This document shows, in pieces, positions 1-9,534 of a stretch of 64,000 bases of DNA. Each line of letters starts with the position of its first letter. Position 1 is the first letter of the stretch. The position numbers and the translations under genes are program-made. The notes beneath the pieces were generated by a model that saw only the letters and a program-made list of their open reading frames with translations, was not told the origin of the DNA and ran no database searches. The stretch is from Variovorax sp. PBL-H6 (GTDB lineage Bacteria > Pseudomonadota > Gammaproteobacteria > Burkholderiales > Burkholderiaceae_C), in the NCBI RefSeq assembly GCF_901827155.1, contig NZ_LR594659.1, forward strand, positions 4,464,001-4,528,000, in the 5' to 3' direction.

Positions 1-1
1 C

Positions 2-724
2 CCGGTGCCGGCCCTGATGTACCTGGCAGGCCTGACCTGCAACGAGGAGACCTTCATGGTCAAGGCCGGCGCCCAACGGCTCGCGGCCGAACTGGGCCTG
101 GCGCTGATCGCGCCCGACACCAGCCCGCGCGGCGCCCAGGTGGCCGGCGAGAGCGACAACTGGGACTTCGGCGTCGGCGCCGGCTTCTACCTCGATGCCA
201 CGCAGGCGCCCTGGGCGACCAACTGGCGCATGGAAAGCTGGATCGTCCACGAGTTGCTGCCGCTGTTGGGCGCGCACTTCCCCATCGACATCCACCGCCT
301 GGGTCTCTTCGGCCATTCGATGGGCGGCCACGGGGCGCTCACGCTGGCCCTGCGCCATCCGGGCCGCTTCGCCTCGCTCTCGGCCTTCGCGCCGATCTGC
401 GCGCCCAGCGAGTGCCCCTGGGGCGAGAAGGCTTTCGGCGGCTACTTCGGCCCGGACCGCGAGCAATGGCTGGCACACGATGCGAGTGCGCTGATGCAGT
501 CGCAGACCGCCGCGCCTTACCCTGGAGGCATCCTCGTCGACCAGGGCCTGGCGGACAAGTTCCTGCCCGACCAGCTGCATCCACACCGGCTCGAGACCGC
601 CTGCCGCGCTGTCGGGCAGCCGCTCACGCTGCGCCGGCACGAGGGCTACGACCACGGCTACTACTTCGTGCAGAGCTTCGTGGCGGACCATCTGGCGCAT
701 CACGCCCGTTTCCTGCGGGGTTGA
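2..724 (+). CDS. fghA: S-formylglutathione hydrolase, 5' end outside window
   Basis: Cytosolic esterase that hydrolyses S-formylglutathione to formate and glutathione, the last step of glutathione-dependent formaldehyde detoxification. The reading frame is open to the window edge, so the first few tens of codons are missing; a GTG at 5 is internal, not the start. The alpha/beta-hydrolase nucleophile elbow GHSMGGHGAL is clear, followed by the family signatures QGLADKFL (acid) and GYDHGYYF (catalytic His). The visible 240 codons fit a family of about 280 residues. The usual partner, a class III alcohol dehydrogenase, would lie upstream outside the window. Confidence 0.93.
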   Translation, partial: PVPALMYLAGLTCNEETFMVKAGAQRLAAELGLALIAPDTSPRGAQVAGESDNWDFGVGAGFYLDATQAPWATNWRMESWIVHELLPLLGAHFPIDIHRLGLFGHSMGGHGALTLALRHPGRFASLSAFAPICAPSECPWGEKAFGGYFGPDREQWLAHDASALMQSQTAAPYPGGILVDQGLADKFLPDQLHPHRLETACRAVGQPLTLRRHEGYDHGYYFVQSFVADHLAHHARFLRG

Positions 725-772
725 GCCCGGGCTGCCGCTCACGCGCAAAAGCGCGATCCCGCCAGTTCGGCT

Positions 773-1306
773 TCACGACGCCTGGCGCACCCAGCCACTC
801 ACCCGCTCCACCAACCCGGGCAGCGGCGCCGTCGCATCCACCGCCAGCACATCGGCCTCCCCGACCGGCGATTCCAAAGTCGCGAACTGATCGGCGACCA
901 GGCTCGGGGAGAAGAAGTGCCCCGTTCCGCGCCCGGCGACGCGGCGCTCGGCCTCCTCACGCGACAATTCCATGAAGACAAAGAGGAGGCGAGGCACCCC
1001 GGCGCGCAGCCGGTCGCGGTAGGCGCGCTTCAGCGCCGAGCAGGTCAGCACCGCCCCGCGCGGATGAGCGGCGAGCGCACCCGCCAGCGTCTCAAGCCAG
1101 CCGGCCCGGTCGGCGTCGGTCAGCGCGATACCGGCGTGCATCTTGCTGACGTTCCCGGGCGAATGGAAGTCGTCGCCCTCGATCAGCGGCAGGCCCAGGG
1201 CCTGGGCCAGCGCGGCCCCGAGGGTGGATTTGCCGCACCCCGAGACGCCCATCACCACCAGCCAGCAAGGTGGGCTCTCCGACGAAGATAAGTAAAGCTC
1301 GGCCAT
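773..1306 (-). CDS. gntK: Gluconokinase
   Basis: Phosphorylates D-gluconate with ATP to 6-phosphogluconate, feeding the Entner-Doudoroff or pentose phosphate route. Walker A GVSGCGKST lies about 20 residues from the start, followed by the family's substrate-site stretch EGDDFHSP and the TCSALKRAYRDRLR motif. I start at the ATG at 1306 (protein begins MAELYL); an upstream in-frame ATG would add 23 residues unlike the family. The resulting 177 residues match the GntK length. It is divergent from the RND operon with only 67 bp between starts, so the two promoters must share that gap. Confidence 0.92.
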   Translation of the reverse strand: MAELYLSSSESPPCWLVVMGVSGCGKSTLGAALAQALGLPLIEGDDFHSPGNVSKMHAGIALTDADRAGWLETLAGALAAHPRGAVLTCSALKRAYRDRLRAGVPRLLFVFMELSREEAERRVAGRGTGHFFSPSLVADQFATLESPVGEADVLAVDATAPLPGLVERVSGWVRQAS

Positions 1307-1373
1307 TGGAACTATTGTGTTGCGTTCTCTACTTATGATGGCGCCCTTCGACGGGAAGTAACAAGCCGTTTCC

Positions 1374-4300
1374 ATGGTCTCGCTCGCTCTGCGCCGCCCC
1401 TACACCTTCATCGTGATGGCGATGCTGATCGTGCTCGCCACGCCCTTCGTGCTCGCACGCATGGCGACCGACATCTTCCCCGAGATCAACATCCCGGTGC
1501 TCAGCATCATCTGGAACTACGGCGGCCTGCCGGCCCAGGAGATGGGGCAGCGCATCGCGGGCCAGACCGAGCGCGGCCTCACCACCACGGTGAGCGACAT
1601 CGAGCATATCGAGTCGCAGTCGCTGGCCGGCGTGAGCGTGATCAAGATCTTCTTCCAGCCCACGGCCAACATCGAGACTGCAATCGCCCAGACCGTGGCC
1701 TCGGTGCAGACGCAGGTGCGCCAGCTGCCGCCCGGCATCACGCCGCCGCTGGTGATCAAGTACTCGGCTTCGAGCATCCCGGTCATTCAGCTCGCGCTGT
1801 CGAGCAGCGAGCGGCCGGAGAACTCGCTCTTCGACTCGGCCATCAACCAGCTGCGGCCACAGCTCATCACCATTCCGGGCGTCGCCATTCCGTTCCCCTA
1901 CGGGGGCAAGAACCGCGTGATCTCGGTGGACCTCGACACCCAGGCCCTGCAGGCCCGCGGGCTCTCGCCGGCCGACGTGGTGAATGCGGTGAACGCGCAG
2001 AACCTGATCCTGCCCTCGGGCACCGCCAAGTTCGGCACCACCGAATACAGCGTGAAGATGAACGGCTCGCCCGAGGTGCTGGCCGGACTGAACGACCTGC
2101 CGGTGCGCACGGCCAACGGAGCCACCACCTACCTGCGCGACGTGGCCTACGTGCGCGATGGCTTCCAGCCGCAGACCAACATCGTGCGGCAGGACGGCGT
2201 GCGCGGCGTGCTGCTGTCGGTGATCAAGAACGGCAGCGCGTCGACGCTGGACATCGTCGCCAACCTGCGTGCGCTGCTGCCGGTGGCGCAGCAGGGCATG
2301 CCGCCGGACATCAAGGTCACGCCGCTGTTCGACCAGTCGCTGTTCGTCAAGGCGGCCGTGCAGGGGGTGGTGCTCGAGGCCGTCATTGCCGCCCTGCTGA
2401 CCGCCGCGATGGTGCTGATCTTCCTGGGCAACTGGCGCAGCACGCTGATCATCGCGGCGACGATTCCGCTGTCGATCCTGGCCTCGATCCTGGCGCTCCA
2501 TGCGCTGGGCCAGACGCTCAACCTCATGACGCTGGGCGGGCTCGCGCTCTCGGTCGGCATCCTGGTCGACCAGGCGATCGTGACCATCGAGAACATCGAG
2601 CGCCACCTGCACATGGGCACGCCGCTCAACGAGGCGATCATGGTGGGCGCCGGCGAGATCGGCACCGCGGCCTTCGTGTCCACGCTGTGCATCTGCATCG
2701 TGTTCGTGCCGATGTTCTTCCTCTCGGGCGTGGCGCGCTTCCTGTTCGTGCCGCTGGCGGAGGCGGTGGTGTTCGCGATGCTGGCCTCCTACATCCTGTC
2801 GCGAACGCTGGTGCCGACGCTGGTCATGCTGCTGATGGGCCGCGTGCACGCGCAACACCCGCACGGCGGCGCCGCCGCCGACGCCAGGCCCAGCCTGCTG
2901 CAGCGGGTCTACCGCAGCTTCGACCGGCGCTTCGAGCGCGTGCGACGCGCCTACACGCTGGTCCTGTCGGCGCTGCTGTCCAAGCGCGGGAGCTTCATCG
3001 CCCTCTTCCTGGGCTTCTGCCTCCTGTCGTGCCTGCTGTATCCGGTGCTGGGCCGCGACTTCTTTCCCGGCGTGGACGCAGGCCAGATCCGCCTGCACAT
3101 GCGTGCGCCCACCGGCACCCGTATCGAAGAGACAGCGCGGCTGGCCGATGAAGTGGAAGCCGCGATCCGCGAGTTGGTGCCGAAGGACGAGCTCGAGACC
3201 GTCCTCGACAACCTGGGCGTGCCGAACAGCGGCATCAATCTTTCGTACAGCAACGCCGGCACCATCGGCACGCTCGACGGCGAGATCCTGCTCTCGCTGC
3301 GCGACGGCCACCGGCCGACCGAAGAGTTCGTATCGCTGCTGCGCGCGGAGCTGCCGAAGCGCTTCCCCGGCACCGAGTTCTTCTTCCAGCCCGCGGACAT
3401 CGTCACGCAGATCCTCAACTTCGGGCTGCCCGCGGCCATCGACGTGCAGTTCAGCGGCAACGACCTGGCCGGCAATGCGCAGCACGCCGCGGCACTGGTC
3501 AAGGCCATCCGCAAGATTCCAGGTGCGGTCGACGCCCATGTGCACCAGCGCCTGGATGGCCCCAGTGTGAGCCTGCAGATGGACCGCACGCGGCTGCAGC
3601 AGGTCGGACTCACGGCCCAGAACGTCGGCCAGAACGTGTTGATCGCGCTCTCAGGCAGCTCGCAGACGGCGCCGGCCTTCTGGCTCAATCCGCAGAACGG
3701 CGTGGTCTACAGCGTCGCGGTGCAGACGCCCCAGTACAAGGTCGACTCGCTCGATGCGCTGCTCAATATCCCGGTGGGCGGCCAGGGGGCCGCGGCCGGG
3801 CCGCCGCAGCTCCTGGGCAACCTGGTCGAGGCGCAGGCCGCGCGGCAGCCTTCGGTGGTCTCGCGCTACAACATCTCGCCGGTGATCGACGTGTACGTCA
3901 GCGTGCAGGGCACCGACCTCGCCAGCGTGGCAGGCGAGGTCAAGAAGCTGGTCGACGAAGTGCGGCCCAAGCTCTCGCGCGGCAGCCAGGTCGCAATTCG
4001 CGGCCAGGTGGAGACCATGCAGTCCTCCTTTGTCGGGCTGGGCGTCGGGCTCGCGATGGCGATCGTGCTGGTGTACCTGCTGATCGTGGTCACCTTCCAG
4101 TCGTGGCTGGACGCCGCGATCATCATCACCGCCCTGCCCGCGGCGCTGGCCGGCATTGCCTGGATGCTGTTCCTCACGGGCACCACGCTGAGCGTGCCGG
4201 CGCTGACCGGCGCGATCATGACCATGGGCGTGGCCACCGCCAACAGCATCCTGCTGGTGTCCTTCGCGCGCGAGCGGCTGGATGCCGGCGTGCCGCCGCT

Positions 4301-4592
4301 GTCGGCGGCGCTGGAGGCCGGGGCCACGCGCATCCGGCCGGTGCTGATGACGGCCCTGGCGATGATCATCGGCATGATCCCGATGGCGCTGGGCCTGGGC
4401 GAAGGCGCCGAGCAGAATGCGCCGCTGGGCCGCGCCGTGATCGGCGGCCTGCTGTTCGCGACGGTGTCCACCCTCTTCTTCGTGCCGGCTGTGTATGCCG
4501 GCATCCATAGCCGCATGGCCCACCGCAAGGCCGCGCGCGAAGCCGAACTGACCGCGCCGCCCGTGCAGGGCACGGCGCCCCAGGAGAGTTGA
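1374..4592 (+). CDS. RND multidrug efflux permease (AcrB/MdtC type)
   Basis: Inner-membrane proton antiporter that drives drug export through a tripartite pump. The length, 1072 residues, is that of the HAE1 family. N-terminal membrane helix, then a large periplasmic loop (QSLAGVSVIKIFF region), a central membrane block with GGLALSVGILVDQAIVTIEN, a second periplasmic loop, and a C-terminal block with TMGVATANSILLVSFARERL. The charged residues expected in the proton relay (D and E in helix 4) are seen in VDQAIVTIENIE. It is the first gene of its operon, so the order permease-adaptor-channel differs from the common adaptor-first order. Substrate cannot be read from sequence. No regulator gene is adjacent. 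Confidence 0.93.
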   Translation: MVSLALRRPYTFIVMAMLIVLATPFVLARMATDIFPEINIPVLSIIWNYGGLPAQEMGQRIAGQTERGLTTTVSDIEHIESQSLAGVSVIKIFFQPTANIETAIAQTVASVQTQVRQLPPGITPPLVIKYSASSIPVIQLALSSSERPENSLFDSAINQLRPQLITIPGVAIPFPYGGKNRVISVDLDTQALQARGLSPADVVNAVNAQNLILPSGTAKFGTTEYSVKMNGSPEVLAGLNDLPVRTANGATTYLRDVAYVRDGFQPQTNIVRQDGVRGVLLSVIKNGSASTLDIVANLRALLPVAQQGMPPDIKVTPLFDQSLFVKAAVQGVVLEAVIAALLTAAMVLIFLGNWRSTLIIAATIPLSILASILALHALGQTLNLMTLGGLALSVGILVDQAIVTIENIERHLHMGTPLNEAIMVGAGEIGTAAFVSTLCICIVFVPMFFLSGVARFLFVPLAEAVVFAMLASYILSRTLVPTLVMLLMGRVHAQHPHGGAAADARPSLLQRVYRSFDRRFERVRRAYTLVLSALLSKRGSFIALFLGFCLLSCLLYPVLGRDFFPGVDAGQIRLHMRAPTGTRIEETARLADEVEAAIRELVPKDELETVLDNLGVPNSGINLSYSNAGTIGTLDGEILLSLRDGHRPTEEFVSLLRAELPKRFPGTEFFFQPADIVTQILNFGLPAAIDVQFSGNDLAGNAQHAAALVKAIRKIPGAVDAHVHQRLDGPSVSLQMDRTRLQQVGLTAQNVGQNVLIALSGSSQTAPAFWLNPQNGVVYSVAVQTPQYKVDSLDALLNIPVGGQGAAAGPPQLLGNLVEAQAARQPSVVSRYNISPVIDVYVSVQGTDLASVAGEVKKLVDEVRPKLSRGSQVAIRGQVETMQSSFVGLGVGLAMAIVLVYLLIVVTFQSWLDAAIIITALPAALAGIAWMLFLTGTTLSVPALTGAIMTMGVATANSILLVSFARERLDAGVPPLSAALEAGATRIRPVLMTALAMIIGMIPMALGLGEGAEQNAPLGRAVIGGLLFATVSTLFFVPAVYAGIHSRMAHRKAAREAELTAPPVQGTAPQES

Positions 4593-4596
4593 AAGC

Positions 4597-5805
4597 ATGA
4601 CGGAGCAACGCCACGCGGCATTGGCCATCCATCCGATCGCCGCCGACGAGCAAGGCGAGCGCCACGAGCTGCTGCGGCGGCGCCAGATCGTGCGTCGCAC
4701 GCGCATCGCCGTCCTCATCGTGCTGGTGCTGCTGGCCGTCGGCGCGGCGCGCACGGTGTTCGTGCGCTTCGCCAATGCGCGGGAGCTCGAAGCCTCCTCC
4801 ACCGAGCTCGCCAGGCAGTACGTCAAGACCGTGCTGCCGCAGACCGCCACAGCAGGCCAGACGCTGGCGCTGCCGGGCACGCTTCAGGGCTTCGTGCAGT
4901 CGCCGATCTCCGCGCGCGCCAGCGGCTACCTGAAGCGCTGGACCAAGGACATCGGCAGCCAGGTGCAGAAGGGCGAACTGCTGGCCGAGATCGAGACGCC
5001 TGAAATCGACCAGCAGCTCTCGCAAGCCATCGCAGCGCGGCAGCAGGCGGCCTCGGGGCTCGAGCTGGCGAAGAGCACGGTGGCGCGCTGGGAGAACCTG
5101 CGGAAGAAAGACGTGGTCTCGCAGCAGGACCTGGACGAGCGGCGCAGCGGCCTCGCGCAGGCCACGGCCAACGTGGCCGCGGCCGACGCCAACGTCCAGC
5201 GGCTGCGCCAGACCGAAGGGTTCAAGCGCATCGTCGCGCCATTTGCCGGCGTCATCACGCGGCGCAACGTCGACGTCGGCGACCTGATCGACGCGGGCGG
5301 CAGCCGGCCGCTGTTCCTGCTCGCGCAGACCGATCCGCTGCGCGTGTACATCAACGTGCCGCAGGCCTATGCGCAGCTGGTCAAGGCCGGCCAGCCGGTG
5401 GTCGTGACGCAGGGCGAGCTGCGCGGCCAGAGCTTCAAGGGCGAGGTGGCGCGCACCTCCGGCGCCATCGACACGGCCACGCGGATGATGCAGGTCGAGG
5501 TCGCGCTGCCGAACCGCGAGGGCCTGCTCCTGCCGGGTGCCTACGTGCAGGTCTCGCTGCCGCTGGCAGCCAGCCACGCGCTCAGCATCCCGGCCAACAC
5601 GCTGCTGTTCCGTCCTGAAGGCACGCGCGTCGCGACGGTCGATGCCGAAGGGCGCGTGCGCCTGCGCACCGTCAACATCGGCCGCAACTACGGCGAGACG
5701 GTGGAGGTGCTGGACGGCATCGCCGCCAACGATCGGCTCATCCTCAACCCCTCCGATTCGCTGGCCGAGGGTGACGTGGTGGCCGTCGCCAAGGCACCGG
5801 CGTGA
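4597..5805 (+). CDS. RND efflux periplasmic adaptor (membrane fusion protein)
   Basis: Links the inner-membrane permease to the outer-membrane channel. The 402 residues show a short cytoplasmic N-terminus, one membrane anchor (about residues 30-50, RIAVLIVLVLLAVGAARTVF), a lipoyl/barrel-sandwich half (ISARASGYLKRW), a coiled-coil hairpin rich in Q, A and E, the second half (FAGVITRRNVDVGDLIDAG) and C-terminal beta-barrel and membrane-proximal domains. It starts 4 bp after the permease stop and overlaps the next gene by 4 bp, so the three are surely co-translated. It is anchored by a helix rather than a lipid, since no lipobox cysteine is visible. Confidence 0.92.
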   Translation: MTEQRHAALAIHPIAADEQGERHELLRRRQIVRRTRIAVLIVLVLLAVGAARTVFVRFANARELEASSTELARQYVKTVLPQTATAGQTLALPGTLQGFVQSPISARASGYLKRWTKDIGSQVQKGELLAEIETPEIDQQLSQAIAARQQAASGLELAKSTVARWENLRKKDVVSQQDLDERRSGLAQATANVAAADANVQRLRQTEGFKRIVAPFAGVITRRNVDVGDLIDAGGSRPLFLLAQTDPLRVYINVPQAYAQLVKAGQPVVVTQGELRGQSFKGEVARTSGAIDTATRMMQVEVALPNREGLLLPGAYVQVSLPLAASHALSIPANTLLFRPEGTRVATVDAEGRVRLRTVNIGRNYGETVEVLDGIAANDRLILNPSDSLAEGDVVAVAKAPA

Positions 5806-7301
5806 ACGTGCAGTTGCGTCCCTGGGCGGTCGCGGCAGGTGCGCTGCTGCTGGTGGCCTGCGCCGCCGGTCCGGACTATCGCGCGCCGCAGGTCGAGGTG
5901 CCGGTGAGCTGGCAGTTGGAGGCGCCCTGGCGCGAAGCCGCGCCCGGCGATGCACTCGACAAAGGCCCCTGGTGGCAACGCTTCGGCGACGCCCAGCTCG
6001 ATCGCCTGCAACAGCAGGCGCTGCGCAACAGCCCCACGCTGACGCTCGCAGGCGCACGGCTCGCGCAAGCGCGCGCCTCACTGGCCGCGGCCGACGCTGC
6101 GCGCTATCCGCAGCTGGGGCTGGGCGCACGCGCGGCACGGCTGAAGATCTCCGCCAACCGCCCGCTCACCAACTACACGGCGCAGAACTTCTCGACGGTG
6201 CAGAACGACTTCGCGCTCTCGCTCAACGCAAGCTACGAGCTGGACCTCGCAGGCCGCGTGCAGCGCTCGGTGGAAGGCGCGACCGCGTCTGCCGAGCAAT
6301 CGGCGGCCGACCTGGAAAACACGCGCCTGCTGCTCACCACCGACCTCGCCTCGGCCTATTTCAACTTGCGCGCGACCGACATCGAGCTCGACGTGCTGTC
6401 GCGCTCGATTGCGCTGCAGCGTCGCGCGCTGGAACTGGTGACGGCGCGCCACGAGCTCGGCGCCGTCTCGGGGCTGGACGTGGCGCAGCAGCAGGCGCTG
6501 CTGGACAGCACCCTGGCGCAGGTGGACGTGCTGACGAAGCAGCGCTTGCAGTACGAGCATGCGCTCGCCACCCTGAGCGGCACGCCGGCGCCCAGCTTTG
6601 CGCTGGCGCCGGACCTGCGCCCCATCGTGCCGCCGGCCATCCCGATCGGCGTGCCTTCGGAGGCACTGGAGCGCCGGCCCGATGTCGCCTCGGCGGAGCG
6701 CGCCATGGCCGCGGCCAACGCGCAGATCGGCGTCGCCACGGCAGCCTTCTATCCCAGTGTGATGCTGGCGCCGATGGTGGGCGTGGACAGCCGTGCCATC
6801 GAGAGCCTGTTCAATGCGCCCAGCCTGCTGTGGTCGGTCGGCGTCTCGGCCACGCAGGTGCTGTTCGACGGTGGGCGCGTGCGTGCCAACGTCGACTTCG
6901 CACAGGCGGGGCATGAGGCCACTGTCGCGAACTACCGGCGCGTGGTGCTGACGGCGATGCAGGAGGCGGAGGACGGCATCACCGGCCTGGCCGCACTCGA
7001 CCGCGCGGTGACGCAGTCGCTCGCCGCCGTCGATTCGGCGCGCCGCGTGCTGGACATGGCGACCAGCCGCTACGAGGGCGGCGCCTCCACCTACCTCGAC
7101 GTGATCAGCGCGCAGCAATCGCTGCTGACGGCCGAGCGCCAGGCCGCGCAACTGCAAGGGCAGCGCCTCGCGACCTCGGTGTTTCTCGTGAAGGCCCTTG
7201 GCGGCGACTGGTGCGGCGTCGCGTCGCGCAGCGCCGGCAGCGCGGCCGGCGCTAGAACAGACTGCCCTGCCCCGCCGCGCCGGGTGGCCGGAACGCGCTG
7301 A
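5802..7301 (+). CDS. RND efflux outer-membrane channel (NodT/OprM family lipoprotein)
   Basis: Trimeric outer-membrane exit duct of the pump. A lipobox (LLVAC, cysteine near residue 20) follows a short hydrophobic signal, then the family's start GPDYRAP and WWQRFGD. Two internal repeats of the outer membrane efflux domain follow, with LERRPDVASAERAMAAANA opening the second. The start is GTG at 5802, overlapping the adaptor stop by 4 bp. The last 40 or so residues run past the usual end of the family and overlap the end of the convergent radical SAM gene by 50 bp, so the C-terminus may be a read-through extension. Confidence 0.9.
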   Translation: MNVQLRPWAVAAGALLLVACAAGPDYRAPQVEVPVSWQLEAPWREAAPGDALDKGPWWQRFGDAQLDRLQQQALRNSPTLTLAGARLAQARASLAAADAARYPQLGLGARAARLKISANRPLTNYTAQNFSTVQNDFALSLNASYELDLAGRVQRSVEGATASAEQSAADLENTRLLLTTDLASAYFNLRATDIELDVLSRSIALQRRALELVTARHELGAVSGLDVAQQQALLDSTLAQVDVLTKQRLQYEHALATLSGTPAPSFALAPDLRPIVPPAIPIGVPSEALERRPDVASAERAMAAANAQIGVATAAFYPSVMLAPMVGVDSRAIESLFNAPSLLWSVGVSATQVLFDGGRVRANVDFAQAGHEATVANYRRVVLTAMQEAEDGITGLAALDRAVTQSLAAVDSARRVLDMATSRYEGGASTYLDVISAQQSLLTAERQAAQLQGQRLATSVFLVKALGGDWCGVASRSAGSAAGARTDCPAPPRRVAGTR

Positions 7302-8340
7302 GGTCGAGCGCGATGCGCTCTCGGTTGAAGCCCAGGCGCTGCGTTGCCTTCTCGAAGCGCTGTCGGATCAACTCGGCCCAGAGGCCACTGCCGACCATGC
7401 GCGTGCCGAACGACGCGTCATAGTCCTTGCCGCCGCGCATCTCGTGGATGCGCGCCATGATGCGCGCGGCACGCTGCGGGTAGTGCAGCTCCAGCCACTG
7501 CTTGAAGAGCGGCGCCACTTCCCACGGAAGGCGGATCACCGTGTAGAAGGCGCTGCGCGCGCCAGCCTCCCAGGCGGCCTCGAGCACCTTCTCCATGTCC
7601 TCGGTGACGAAGGGAATCTGCGGCGCCACGCTCACGCCCACGGGTACGCCCGCCTCGGCCAGCGTGCGCACCGTGCGCAGCCGCCGGTGCGGCGCAGCGG
7701 CGCGCGGCTCCAGCTTGCGCGCGAGATCGCCGTCGAGCGTGGTGATGGTGACGTAGACCGCTGCCAAGTGCTGCGCCGCCAGGGGCGCGATCAGGTCGAG
7801 GTCGCGCTCGACGGCACTGGACTTGGTGACCAGCCCGAAGGGATGGCGCACCTCCTGGAGCAGCTCGATCACCGAGCGCGTGAGCCGAAGCTCGCGCTCG
7901 ATCGGCTGGTAGCAATCGGTCGCGGTGCCGATCGCCAGATTCTGCGGCCGGTAGCCGCGCCGGCCGAGCTCGGTGCGCAGCACCTCGACGATGTTGCGCT
8001 TGGCGATCAGCTTGGTCTCGAAGTCCAGGCCGGGCGAGAGGTTCAGGTAGCTGTGGGTCGGGCGCGCAAAGCAGTAGATGCAGCCGTGCTCGCAACCGCG
8101 GTAAGGATTGATGGAGCGGTCGAAATGGATGTCGGGCGAGTCGTTCTCGCTCAAAACCGACTTCACATCCTCGAAGCGCACCTCCGTCTGCACCGGCTGG
8201 AGCGGCTCCGAAGAGCCTTCCTCGAGCGTGCCCCAGCCATCGTCGAAGGCGTCGCGCTCGTCGCGCTCGAAACGATGCGGCAGCCGGGTCGCCGCGCCGC
8301 GACCCTTGATGGCGTGGAGGGGAATGAAAGCATCGGGCAT
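7252..8340 (-). CDS. PA0069-family radical SAM protein (SplB-like)
   Basis: Iron-sulfur radical SAM enzyme of the family typified by P. aeruginosa PA0069, distantly related to spore photoproduct lyase; the reaction is not known to me. The cluster motif CEHGCIYC gives Cys83, Cys87 and Cys90 (CxxxCxxC), preceded by the family signature INPYRGC. I start at the ATG at 8340 (MPDAFIP); the open frame extends 74 codons upstream into the divergent intergenic region without family resemblance. A LexA-type box sits 20 bp upstream of this start, so SOS control is likely and a role in DNA damage is a reasonable inference. PA0069 is, as I recall, a LexA target in Pseudomonas. Confidence 0.88.
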   Translation of the reverse strand: MPDAFIPLHAIKGRGAATRLPHRFERDERDAFDDGWGTLEEGSSEPLQPVQTEVRFEDVKSVLSENDSPDIHFDRSINPYRGCEHGCIYCFARPTHSYLNLSPGLDFETKLIAKRNIVEVLRTELGRRGYRPQNLAIGTATDCYQPIERELRLTRSVIELLQEVRHPFGLVTKSSAVERDLDLIAPLAAQHLAAVYVTITTLDGDLARKLEPRAAAPHRRLRTVRTLAEAGVPVGVSVAPQIPFVTEDMEKVLEAAWEAGARSAFYTVIRLPWEVAPLFKQWLELHYPQRAARIMARIHEMRGGKDYDASFGTRMVGSGLWAELIRQRFEKATQRLGFNRERIALDLSAFRPPGAAGQGSLF

Positions 8341-8359
8341 GGTCTTTCGCTTCGAAAAA

Positions 8360-8375
8360 CTGTACGAACATACAG
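8360..8375 (-). promoter_or_regulatory. LexA (SOS) box upstream of the radical SAM gene
   Basis: CTGTACGAACATACAG is CTGT, eight bases, ACAG, a full match to the gammaproteobacterial and betaproteobacterial LexA half-site pattern. It lies 20 bp upstream of the radical SAM start at 8340, where a bound repressor would block transcription, and about 85 bp upstream of the divergent adenosine deaminase start. Confidence 0.75.
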
Positions 8376-8458
8376 TATTCCACCAATTTGGCGCCCATGC
8401 ACGCTGCAAGCCGAGGTCTAAACTTGATGATGACCTGCCACTCACTAGACCGGCCTGC

Positions 8459-9532
8459 ATGACGCCCGCGCCACTCGACGCCTTCCTGCACGCGATGCCC
8501 AAGGTGGAGCTGCATTGCCACCTGTTCGGCACCGTGCGCCACGCCACCTTCGCCGCGCTCAATCGCCGTGCCGGGTCACCGCTGGCCGAACAGGAGGTGG
8601 AGGATTTCTACACGCGCGGCGAGAAGCCGGTGGGCGTGCTGCGCGTCCTGCGCGCCCTCGACGCCCAGCTGCTGCGCACGCCGGACGACCTGCACCGGCT
8701 GACGCTCGAATACCTCGAGGACGCTGCGGCCCACCACGTGCGCTACAGCGAGTTCTTCTGGAATCCGACGGGCACGGTGCATGTTTCCGGTATTGCCTAC
8801 GTGGACGCGCAAGCGGCGATCGTCCGCGCCATCGAGGACGCCGAGCGCGACTTCGGCATCACCGGTCGCCTGATCGCGGCGATCGATCGCGAGGCCACGC
8901 CTGAAGCCGCCGTCGAGATGGTGGAGTGGGTGACGGCGAACCGCTGCGAGGAGGTGATCGGCATCGGCATCGACTACCGCGAGGTCGACCGTCCGCCGGA
9001 GCTCTTCCTGCAGGCCTACCGCGACGCACGCCGTGCCGGCCTGAAGACCACCGCCCATGCCGGCGAGTTCGGCATGCCGTGGACCAACGTACGCACCGCG
9101 CTCGACCTGTTGCAGGTGGATCGCATCGACCACGGCTACACGGTGGTGGACCAGCCTGCATTTGCGCGCGAATGCGCCGACCGCGGCGTGCTCTTCACAG
9201 TGGTGCCGACCAACTCCTACTACCTGCGCACGCTCCCGCCCGAGCGCTGGGCTCTGGACCATCCCATCCGCCGCATGCCTGGGCTCGGCCTGCGCATCCA
9301 TCCCAACACCGACGATCCCACGCTGCACAAGGTCACGCCCACGCAGGCCTGGGCCATGATGGTGCGGGACTTCGGCTTCGGCCTCGACGATCTGCGCAGC
9401 TTCATGCACAACGGGCTGGACGGCGCATGGATCGACGACGGCACGCGCCGTGCATGGCGCGCGCAGTGGAGCCAGGAGTTCGACGCACTGCGCGTGCAAC
9501 TGCCCCCCGACGCCATCCCCTCCGGAAACTGA
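8459..9532 (+). CDS. Adenosine/adenine deaminase family protein
   Basis: Zinc-dependent purine deaminase of the metallo-dependent hydrolase fold, 357 residues. Metal and catalytic residues are all in place: HCH (His19, His21), HAGE (His200, Glu203), DHGY (His225) and NTDDP (Asp285, Asp286). I start at ATG 8459; the open frame continues upstream antisense to the radical SAM gene and is not coding. Whether adenosine, adenine or another purine is the substrate cannot be read from sequence. The following gene, a Bug-type receptor, begins 2 bp later, which suggests a purine-related salvage or uptake unit. Confidence 0.85.
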   Translation: MTPAPLDAFLHAMPKVELHCHLFGTVRHATFAALNRRAGSPLAEQEVEDFYTRGEKPVGVLRVLRALDAQLLRTPDDLHRLTLEYLEDAAAHHVRYSEFFWNPTGTVHVSGIAYVDAQAAIVRAIEDAERDFGITGRLIAAIDREATPEAAVEMVEWVTANRCEEVIGIGIDYREVDRPPELFLQAYRDARRAGLKTTAHAGEFGMPWTNVRTALDLLQVDRIDHGYTVVDQPAFARECADRGVLFTVVPTNSYYLRTLPPERWALDHPIRRMPGLGLRIHPNTDDPTLHKVTPTQAWAMMVRDFGFGLDDLRSFMHNGLDGAWIDDGTRRAWRAQWSQEFDALRVQLPPDAIPSGN

Positions 9533-9534
9533 CC

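Noticed and set aside
1329..3545. Long open minus-strand frame antisense to the RND permease (738 codons)
   Set aside because: Composition is that of a high-GC shadow frame (rich in Arg, His, Gln), no family resemblance, and the plus strand is a full, well-conserved permease.
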